Position numbers and translations under genes: made by a program. The notes under the pieces are model-generated. The model was given only the letters and a program-made list of their open reading frames with translations. It made no database searches and was not told the DNA's origin. Shown here one piece after another: positions 1 to 5,081 of a stretch of 5,081 bases of DNA. Source of the DNA: Sedimentisphaerales bacterium (GTDB taxonomy: Bacteria; Planctomycetota; Phycisphaerae; Sedimentisphaerales; SG8-4); NCBI GenBank assembly GCA_016932895.1, contig JAFGCA010000379.1:1-5081 (forward strand), given 5' to 3'. How positions within the stretch are numbered: position 1 is the first letter of the stretch; each line of letters begins with the position of its first letter.

Positions 1-439
1 CGGCGCTGTAGGCGAGTTGGTTGGAGGGACCGACGACGAAGTTGTCGAGGCGATGTCGCAGGCGGGAGGAGTGCGGAGCTCCGGCGGCGGAAGGTGTGGC
101 GGTGCTGCGACGGGGCAGAGGGGCGGACCGCTTGGCGAGGAACTGGGCCTGGGAGTCGAGCTGTCGGCGTCGCTGGCCGCCGAAGAGCTCAGGGTCGATG
201 GTGAAAATGACTTTGGCGGGGCGGTCCAACACCTCTGCGACGGCGCCATGAATGGCATCGGCGAAGTGGGTTTCGATCCAGCCGCCAATGAAGAGATTGG
301 GCACACCAACCTTGACGTAGTCTTCCTCGAGGGTCAGGCGGGTGGAATTTTTGAACCAAATGCGATAGCGTTGGGCGCCGACTTTTCGGGCGATGGCTTC
401 GCTAATTTTTTCAACGGCCTGAATGCACGTACTGGTCAC
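1..439 (-). CDS. dnaA: Chromosomal replication initiator protein DnaA (5' part; runs off the left edge)
   Basis: DnaA is the cytoplasmic AAA+ ATPase that binds DnaA boxes, opens the origin and helps load the replicative helicase. 146 residues are visible, read from GTG at 439. Residues 1-86 match domain I: an amphipathic helix, then YRIWF (25-29), a strand, then the typical VPNLFIGGWI (46-55) and a helix ending near 72. Residues 87-128 are a short, Arg/Ser/Ala/Pro-rich linker (domain II). Residues 131-146, LDNFVVGPSNQLAYSA, are the hallmark entry into the AAA+ domain III. Walker A, Walker B and the DNA-binding domain IV lie outside the window. The GTG is chosen because AAGGGAG lies 7 nt upstream and domain I begins immediately after it. 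An in-frame GTG at 487 has no clear ribosome site, and a stop (TGA) lies two codons before it. The coding strand is C-rich. Confidence 0.93.
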   Translation of the reverse strand, partial: MTSTCIQAVEKISEAIARKVGAQRYRIWFKNSTRLTLEEDYVKVGVPNLFIGGWIETHFADAIHGAVAEVLDRPAKVIFTIDPELFGGQRRRQLDSQAQFLAKRSAPLPRRSTATPSAAGAPHSSRLRHRLDNFVVGPSNQLAYSA

Positions 440-446
440 CGGACAA

Positions 447-453
447 CTCCCTT
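447..453 (-). promoter_or_regulatory. Ribosome binding site of dnaA
   Basis: AAGGGAG on the minus strand sits 7 nt before the GTG at 439. This normal Shine-Dalgarno match and spacing supports the GTG start over the in-frame GTG at 487. Confidence 0.6.
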
Positions 454-562
454 GGTCTGGCGTACTGCGCGTATTAGGTGCTGACACCTTTCAACAACTG
501 AAACGGCCGAAGGGCCTGTGAGACGGGCCAGGATTCTGCCGCCTGCCACGTTTCATGTGCTC

Positions 563-590
563 ATCCTATGAGGCTGACTGTGGGATGCAA
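563..590 (-). promoter_or_regulatory. Possible dnaA promoter
   Basis: On the minus strand, TTGCAT (585-590) and TAGGAT (563-568) are separated by 16 bp, a weak sigma-70-like pair about 125 bp upstream of the dnaA GTG. The -10 element overlaps a small inverted repeat, CTCAT-CCT-ATGAG (560-572). The -35 matches only 3 of 6 consensus bases, so this is tentative. Confidence 0.2.
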
Positions 591-609
591 TGGAAAATGG
601 GCGGGATTC

Positions 610-618
610 TTTTCCACA
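610..618 (+). promoter_or_regulatory. DnaA box, one mismatch
   Basis: TTTTCCACA on the plus strand differs from TTATCCACA only at position 3. It is the box nearest the dnaA start and faces the two minus-strand boxes across the A/T-rich segment. Confidence 0.5.
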
Positions 619-676
619 ACAATAACCCAAGACAAATGCAGGGGTTTGCGCGCGAAAAAAAAGTTAGTTTCACACG

Positions 677-685
677 TTTTGCACA
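677..685 (+). promoter_or_regulatory. DnaA box, one mismatch
   Basis: TTTTGCACA on the plus strand differs from TTATGCACA only at position 3. It follows the A/T-rich segment directly and lies 13 bp before the exact box at 699-707, in the opposite orientation. Confidence 0.5.
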
Positions 686-698
686 ACGTAAGTGCCCA

Positions 699-707
699 TG
701 TGCATAA
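699..707 (-). promoter_or_regulatory. DnaA box, exact consensus match
   Basis: The minus strand reads TTATGCACA, a perfect match to the DnaA-box consensus TTATNCACA. It is the strongest box in the gap and starts 11 bp from the box at 710-718 in the same orientation. Confidence 0.7.
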
Positions 708-709
708 CC

Positions 710-718
710 TGTGGATTG
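710..718 (-). promoter_or_regulatory. Weak DnaA box, two mismatches
   Basis: The minus strand reads CAATCCACA, which keeps the ATCCACA core of TTATCCACA but lacks the first two T's. Alone it would be unconvincing. Its support is the one-helical-turn spacing (11 bp) and shared orientation with the exact box at 699-707. Confidence 0.35.
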
Positions 719-752
719 ACATTTCTGCGCGCGAGAGGCGCTGAAAAGCGGC

Positions 753-779
753 CGTACCAGTGCTGATAGGACCGGTGCG
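753..779 (-). terminator. Weak hairpin downstream of the acetyltransferase gene
   Basis: CGTACCAGT (753-761) and ACCGGTGCG (771-779) form a 9-bp stem with one mismatch and one G:T pair around a 9-nt loop. It lies about 90 bp downstream of the acetyltransferase stop, and on the transcribed strand a short TTTT follows 8 nt later. The placement between the gene and the origin-like region suits a terminator, but the T-tract is too short and too distant for a confident call. Confidence 0.2.
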
Positions 780-870
780 CGGCGAACATCGTGTCGGGGA
801 GGCGTGAAAAACGGGCGTGGAAGCCGTTGGAAAAGATGCCGGCTGTGAGAAAAGGGGGAACGGGGCCGCG

Positions 871-1923
871 TCAGGGAGCGGGAGGGGGCGACGCGGGGTC
901 ACCGATGGATCGCAGATAGACGAGGCGGCGAAGGAGGGGGGTAAAGCCAAAGGCGCCGTAAAGATGCAGGGCGGCGGCATTTCGGCAGTCGACGGCGAGG
1001 GTGAGGGCGTGTCGTCTGGCGGCGAAGGTGGTGTCGAGGGCTTTTTGCAGGAGGACGCGTCCAAGGCCCCGGCCGCGGCCGTCGGGACACAGACCCATGT
1101 AGGTGAGTTCCATGGCTTGGCCGTTTCGCATGCCGTTGAGCAGGACGACGCCTACGGGATGGCCTTCGTGCTCAAGGAGATGCCACCACTGCGGCTCAAA
1201 CACACCGACGGCCTTGTGCGAATCGATGGCATCATCGGATGAACGCAGGGCAGAGAGTTCGGGGCAATCCCGGCTGTCCTGGTAGGTGCGGGCGATGGTG
1301 TCGCGAAAGAGATCGTGCCGTTCCGGCGAGTAGGCGACGAAGCGGCAGCGGGCGTCGGCAGGTTCGTCGGCGGTAGCGTCGGCGGCGGTAATCGACCGGC
1401 CGAGGTAGATCAGTTCGGTGAGCCGAGCGAAGCCGGTCGATTCGCAAAGCGAGCTGCGCGTCTCGTCGCCGGGTTCGAGCAGGACCTGCAAGAGCGATGC
1501 ACCTTGTTGCGCGGCCCACTGACAACAATGTTGGATGTTGCGTTGGGCGAGGTGGAGCACGTCAGGGGCGGCGGGCGGACTGATCCAGGCGAAGGCGGAC
1601 CCCCCTGCCTGCAGAATGAACAAGGCGACGTGAACGATGCGTCCGGCATCGACAGCGACGTTCAGGCTGTCAAGGGAGCAGGCTTCCTCGCGCGCCCATC
1701 GGCGAAATGCGTCGATGGCGTCTCGATCGGCGGCACGCTTACCCGGTGGAGCGAGCAACAGCTTGAGGGCGGATTCGATTTCCTCGCGGTGGGCGGGTCG
1801 AATGCAATCGTTGCCGGCCGGTGCGATCCTGCCTGACGGCCGCAGCGGGAAGCGCACGGCGTCGGGAGGGATCGGCGCAGTGGGATGGTTCTTATTGTGC
1901 GGGCGACGGGGCGACCTGGCCAT
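871..1923 (-). CDS. GNAT-family N-acetyltransferase, two tandem GNAT-like domains
   Basis: Likely transfers an acetyl group from acetyl-CoA to an amine; the substrate cannot be read from the sequence. Numbered from ATG 1923 (350 residues), the C-terminal half (about 190-345) carries the acetyl-CoA pyrophosphate-binding loop RGRGLG (283-288) after the LTYMGLCPDG strand. It then shows the typical motif B pattern VDCRNAAALHLYGAFGF (311-327). The N-terminal half (about 41-185) has GNAT-like opening (IRPAHREEI) and closing (STGF..L..LIYLGR) segments but no R/QxxGxG loop, so it looks like a degenerate copy. Mycothiol synthase MshD has a comparable two-GNAT layout, but nothing ties this protein to that reaction. 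ATG 1923 overlaps the preceding gene by 32 nt; GTG 1986 and GTG 1857 are alternatives. The C-terminus is a Pro-rich tail. Confidence 0.85.
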   Translation of the reverse strand: MARSPRRPHNKNHPTAPIPPDAVRFPLRPSGRIAPAGNDCIRPAHREEIESALKLLLAPPGKRAADRDAIDAFRRWAREEACSLDSLNVAVDAGRIVHVALFILQAGGSAFAWISPPAAPDVLHLAQRNIQHCCQWAAQQGASLLQVLLEPGDETRSSLCESTGFARLTELIYLGRSITAADATADEPADARCRFVAYSPERHDLFRDTIARTYQDSRDCPELSALRSSDDAIDSHKAVGVFEPQWWHLLEHEGHPVGVVLLNGMRNGQAMELTYMGLCPDGRGRGLGRVLLQKALDTTFAARRHALTLAVDCRNAAALHLYGAFGFTPLLRRLVYLRSIGDPASPPPAP

Positions 1924-3697
1924 TGGAACGTACCTGCTCCTGGAGTAGGGCCACAATACGATCCCACACCCCCGGCCGTTCATCACGCAGCCGGGTGGCG
2001 AGCAACTCCTGCATTGTCGGGTCGACGAGCGGATCGGTCAAGACACGGACGTACGCCAACAGGGCCATTTCGCCCAGCTCGGGCAGCTTGACGCGATCTG
2101 TCTCAGAGGATTGCTGCTCGGCAAAGAGGTCGTGGACTCGCTGGGCGCGAGCGTAGAAGACCTGGGCCATTTCGCCGTTGCCCTGGGCGTAGTACAGATG
2201 GCCTTGTCGCAGCAGGGAGTCGACATAGGCCGCGGCGTATCGCGGCGAGATCTGCTCGGCCTCTTCGCTGATCTTGGTGCGGATGAACTCGTCGAGAGGC
2301 AGTTGATAGTCGGGGTTGTCGGGATAGTCTTTGCGAAGCTCCTGATAGTAACGTCCTGCGGCTTGGGCACGGCCCATGAGGTAGAGGCTTTCGATACTGC
2401 CCCAGGCGAGATATTCGGAGGCGTCCTCGATGGATTTGGGGTATTCTTCACCGATGTCGATATAGGCCTGCATGGCTTCGTGCATGGCTTTGTAGGCGGA
2501 GGGGAACATTCGCAGGTCCTGGCTGGTGAAGCTTCGCAGCTCGGTGCGGACTTCCTTTTCGACGATTTCCTGCCCTGTTCCGCGTTCGGGGGCGTCGGCC
2601 GGGGTGCTGCGGAAGAACAGGTGCAATCGGCCGTTGTAGACCATGTCCTGGAGATTGCCATACAACATTCGCCAGCACTGGAGTTGATCGAATTCGCCGG
2701 CCTTGGTGTACTGGATGCCTTGACAGGCCCAGTAGACGCCCTGGGACCAGGGCAGCCGCCAATCGAGACTGAGGCGGGCGCCATCGGGGCTTGCGTAATC
2801 GACGGGCCCATAGCGATGGTTGATTTCGAGAATCCGGTCCGGTTCGAGTTTCCAGTGGTTTCGAAGCCGGTAGGCGCGGATGAAGCGGTCCAGCGAGGCC
2901 AGCGCGGGGGACTCTTCGTTGTCCATGAAGTATTGGCGCAGCTCCATGCTGAGAGAGTCGTCGTCCTGCCCGATCGACAACCAAGTCTCGACGAAGTTTT
3001 CCCGGTTCTGCAACATTGGTTCCCTGCGGCTGATCTCTTCCATGACCGCCGCCACATTCGGGTCCGCCAGCAAGTCCGTCCACGTTCGGGGCGCGGTGGC
3101 CAGGGCGGCGAACTCCTCGTTTGTTCCGCCATTGGGGCCCACGAGCTGCATCATCTCGATCGCGAGGCGTTCCTTGTAGTACCGATGATAGGTGTCGCTG
3201 ACGCCGCCGAGCTTGTGCTGGAAATACCACGAGAGCTCACGATAGAGGTCCGCGCTTCCGGGGCAGGCTTTGAGCCCCTGGTCTCGCAGCAGCTCGATCC
3301 CCGCCATCACCCAGTTCCACCGTTCCGAGGCGGTAGGCATTGCGACGGAGATATTGTACGTCATATTCCACGACTGAAACTTCCACACGCTGGGCAGATT
3401 CGGCTGGAGCGCGCAGATCATTCGCGCCAGGTGCAGGGCGTCGAAATATTGTCCCTGCTGCTTGAGGTTGTCGGCCCGGATCCAGAGGTAGTCGATGGCG
3501 AGACTGCGAAAGATCGACAGCGCCACGGTCGGCACGCGCAGCCGGGCCGCCATTTCGGCCTCGGTGCGCATGTCGGCGGGATCGAGGTTGTACGTACGGC
3601 GAAGCTCCTTGAGCTTGTCGAGACGCCAGGCCCCGCCGGCCAGCAGCAAGGCCGCCAGCAACGAAGCCAACACGGTTTTCCAGACTTTGGGTTTCAT
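1892..3697 (-). CDS. Membrane-anchored helical protein with TPR-like segments, function unknown
   Basis: 601 residues, not recognised as a named family. Residues 6-23 are a hydrophobic N-terminal segment after a Lys-rich start (MKPKVWK). There is no lipobox Cys, so it is an uncleaved anchor or a Sec signal, and the rest is probably outside the cytoplasm. The remainder is largely helical and rich in Tyr, Trp and Leu. Stretches resembling TPR helices occur at about 68-105 (DYLWIRADNLKQQGQYFDAL), 418-460 (LMGRAQAAGRYYQELRKDYP) and 488-525 (GHLYYAQGNGEMAQVFYARA). TPRs usually mediate protein-protein contacts. No catalytic motif is visible. The gene starts 91 bp after the permease stop, in the same direction, so a role as accessory partner of that transporter is plausible but inferred. 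The start is chosen for the anchor; no clear ribosome site precedes it. The C-terminus ends in a short polar Pro/Ala tail. Confidence 0.9.
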   Translation of the reverse strand: MKPKVWKTVLASLLAALLLAGGAWRLDKLKELRRTYNLDPADMRTEAEMAARLRVPTVALSIFRSLAIDYLWIRADNLKQQGQYFDALHLARMICALQPNLPSVWKFQSWNMTYNISVAMPTASERWNWVMAGIELLRDQGLKACPGSADLYRELSWYFQHKLGGVSDTYHRYYKERLAIEMMQLVGPNGGTNEEFAALATAPRTWTDLLADPNVAAVMEEISRREPMLQNRENFVETWLSIGQDDDSLSMELRQYFMDNEESPALASLDRFIRAYRLRNHWKLEPDRILEINHRYGPVDYASPDGARLSLDWRLPWSQGVYWACQGIQYTKAGEFDQLQCWRMLYGNLQDMVYNGRLHLFFRSTPADAPERGTGQEIVEKEVRTELRSFTSQDLRMFPSAYKAMHEAMQAYIDIGEEYPKSIEDASEYLAWGSIESLYLMGRAQAAGRYYQELRKDYPDNPDYQLPLDEFIRTKISEEAEQISPRYAAAYVDSLLRQGHLYYAQGNGEMAQVFYARAQRVHDLFAEQQSSETDRVKLPELGEMALLAYVRVLTDPLVDPTMQELLATRLRDERPGVWDRIVALLQEQVRSNGQVAPSPAQ

Positions 3698-3788
3698 AGT
3701 CGTTCTATGTACGGACGAGCGAGACAGGCAAAATGGCCGTTCTCACGCGCCCGATGGTTTTCTTTCATCATGCGCCGAGGATCGTTCG

Positions 3789-5081
3789 TCACACCGTCAC
3801 CCTCGCCAATTCGCGGAAGCGGAAGATCAGGTAGCCAAACAGCGTCACCAACCCGCCTTTTATGCCGATGAGCATGAACAGTTGCCGTCCGAGCAGCTCC
3901 CAGGGGACCAATCGGCCGCGATCGACCTTGCCTACGGGGTCGTAGGCCGCGAGGCGCGGCAACACCTGCATCAGCATCCCGGTCAGGCTCGCCGCTTCCT
4001 GGCCTGCGCCCCACTTGACGGCGGTCAGGATGAAGTTGCTGGCGATGCCCAGCGCAAAGATCACGATCACCACGAGCACGGCCACGGGAAAGCTCAGCCA
4101 CGCCCCCATGGCCACGCCTACCAGCGCCAGGAACACCAGCCGAAGCCAGATCCCCGCCAGGGCCCGCAGGAAATTGCCCGTGAACCCGCCGGCGACGTAC
4201 AGCAGCTCAATGCTCACGTCGTCCTCCTCGGGCAGGGGAAAGATCACGCGGGACGGATAGTTCAGAATCGGGTTCTGAAAAGCCACGTACAACTGGCCCG
4301 CCGGGGACAGGGCTTGGGCATCGACAGGCCCTTCATGCACGGCCCGTGTCGCGTTGTACGTTTGGACCGGCCGTTGCTGTTGCATGACCTCGGGCGTCGG
4401 GCCGAAATACCATTCGCCGTAGACCTGCGAATCGTCCGGGTCCGGCGCCGTCTCGTATTGATACCGCAAATACAAAGGCCCTTTCTGCAACGACGAAGGC
4501 TCCACCCCTTGGAACCGCCAGATCACGTGCCCTCCGGGCGCGGCGGAGCGGTAACGCAGGACGACCTGGTTTCGCGTCTCCTCCTGGATCGTCAGTCGCA
4601 TCGACATCAGTTCCGTCGCGGACGCATCGACGAGCTCTTTGCGGGCCTGCTCGATCCGCTGCGCAACGAGTTCCTCGATCTCCTTCTCGATCTGCGTCTG
4701 ATCGACCCCCACCAGCTCCGGCCACACCGACCGTCGGGCGATCAGCACCAGCTCGTCCAACCGGCGCTGTTCGGCCTCGTCTCGCGGCGCCGTGCGTGCG
4801 AGCCAATGCGTGCAACCGAAGATTACCGCCCCACACGCCCCCAGCAGCAGCGCGTTAAGGACGATCAGTCCGAGCGCCTTTCCCGCGAGGAATTGCCCCC
4901 GGCTGATCGGCTTCGTCGTGATGGTGAAAATCTCGCGCCGCTGGATGTCCCGCGTCACCGAACCAACGGACAGAAACATCGTCAATAACGCCAGCACGGT
5001 CCCCGTGAATCGAAGGCTATAGCTCAGGAACGTCTGCACCTTCTCGTCGCCGGGCCCCTCGCCGACGGAAAGCCAGTACGC
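3789..5081 (-). CDS. ABC-2-type transporter permease (N-terminus beyond the right edge)
   Basis: Membrane subunit of an ABC exporter; the substrate is unknown. 430 residues are visible and the frame stays open to the right edge, so the start is missing and the GTG at 5039 is probably internal. Counting from the edge, one membrane segment lies at about 25-43. It is followed by RDIQRREIFTITTKPISRGQ (44-63) and GK (67-68), the usual ABC-2 pattern in which a Pro-x-Ser-Arg turn leads into the next helix. A second membrane segment follows at 70-90. Next comes a large soluble region (about 93-303) with a charged, probably helical part (95-150) and a beta-rich part. Three more segments lie near 313-331, 332-352 and 402-420. 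An insert of about 210 residues between the second and later membrane segments is long for a simple ABC-2 permease. The cognate ATPase would be expected upstream, outside the window. Confidence 0.87.
   Translation of the reverse strand, partial: AYWLSVGEGPGDEKVQTFLSYSLRFTGTVLALLTMFLSVGSVTRDIQRREIFTITTKPISRGQFLAGKALGLIVLNALLLGACGAVIFGCTHWLARTAPRDEAEQRRLDELVLIARRSVWPELVGVDQTQIEKEIEELVAQRIEQARKELVDASATELMSMRLTIQEETRNQVVLRYRSAAPGGHVIWRFQGVEPSSLQKGPLYLRYQYETAPDPDDSQVYGEWYFGPTPEVMQQQRPVQTYNATRAVHEGPVDAQALSPAGQLYVAFQNPILNYPSRVIFPLPEEDDVSIELLYVAGGFTGNFLRALAGIWLRLVFLALVGVAMGAWLSFPVAVLVVIVIFALGIASNFILTAVKWGAGQEAASLTGMLMQVLPRLAAYDPVGKVDRGRLVPWELLGRQLFMLIGIKGGLVTLFGYLIFRFRELARVTV

Larger units (their letters stand above)
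590..725. other. Candidate replication origin (oriC) / DnaA-box cluster upstream of dnaA
   Basis: This stretch of the 431-bp non-coding gap lies about 150-290 bp upstream of the dnaA start. It holds four DnaA-box-like 9-mers: 610-618 and 677-685 on the plus strand, 699-707 and 710-718 on the minus strand. It also holds an A/T-rich segment at 654-680 (8 A's, then GTTAGTTT), where 7 of 27 bases are G or C, against clearly G/C-rich flanks. That segment is a plausible DNA-unwinding element. In many bacteria oriC lies beside dnaA and combines DnaA boxes with an A/T-rich element. Calling it the origin is an inference: the same boxes could serve only for dnaA autoregulation, and four boxes is few for a full origin. 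Further boxes could lie downstream of dnaA, outside the window. Confidence 0.6.

Noticed and set aside
17..484. A 155-codon open frame on the plus strand at the left edge
   Set aside because: The opposite strand encodes an unmistakable DnaA N-terminus; the plus-strand frame is Gly-rich with no recognisable domain.
716..744. TTGACA on the plus strand as a -35 promoter element
   Set aside because: No TATAAT-like element follows at 16-18 bp and no plus-strand gene lies downstream. The TTG overlaps the weak DnaA box.
829..844. Inverted GCCG/CGGC near the acetyltransferase end as a terminator
   Set aside because: The stem is only 4 bp and no T-tract follows on the transcribed strand.
844..852. 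Further DnaA-box-like 9-mer, TTTCTCACA on the minus strand
   Set aside because: It has two mismatches to TTATNCACA, sits apart from the cluster and has no phased partner; chance is likely.
561..1064. A 167-codon open frame on the minus strand covering the gap
   Set aside because: It overlaps the acetyltransferase C-terminus in another frame and runs through the DnaA boxes. Its Pro/Ser/Thr-rich product resembles no protein I recognise.
2111..3871. A 586-codon open frame on the plus strand
   Set aside because: It is antisense to the 601-residue gene. Its translation is low-complexity in feel, with no hydrophobic core pattern or recognisable motif, as expected for an opposite-strand shadow in G/C-rich DNA.
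3495..4988. A 497-codon open frame on the plus strand
   Set aside because: It is antisense to the permease. Its product is dominated by Arg, His, Gln and Pro, typical of a shadow frame, while the minus-strand frame has clear membrane helices and ABC-2 motifs.

Overview
The window is high-GC bacterial chromosome. All four genes I can support lie on the minus strand, so transcription runs right to left. In transcription order they are: an ABC-2-type permease cut by the right edge (3789-5081), a 601-residue membrane-anchored helical protein with TPR-like stretches (1892-3697), a tandem-GNAT acetyltransferase (871-1923), a 431-bp non-coding gap (440-870), and the start of dnaA cut by the left edge (1-439).

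The key identification is the partial dnaA. Its reading frame runs off the left end, and its 146 visible residues show DnaA domain I, a short linker, and the start of the AAA+ domain (LDNFVVGPSNQLAYSA). The gap upstream of it contains one exact DnaA box (TTATGCACA, minus strand), two single-mismatch boxes (TTTTCCACA and TTTTGCACA, plus strand), a weaker fourth box (CAATCCACA, minus strand) and an A/T-rich stretch. This makes 590-725 a good candidate for the chromosomal origin, oriC, or at least a DnaA-autoregulated control region.

The three genes upstream look like an independent cluster that happens to lie beside dnaA. The permease and the 601-residue protein are probably an export or envelope module. 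They are separated by 91 bp and share direction. The acetyltransferase start overlaps the end of the 601-residue gene, which suggests translational coupling. No ATP-binding subunit is visible; it may lie beyond the right edge.

The host is probably a member of the Planctomycetota. This is inferred from the style of the permease and the 601-residue protein, and from dnaA lying next to unrelated genes with no dnaN, recF or rpmH in view. It is not proven by the sequence. I saw no tRNA, rRNA, CRISPR array, insertion sequence or defence system. The most notable content is the probable replication origin and the uncharacterised 601-residue protein.
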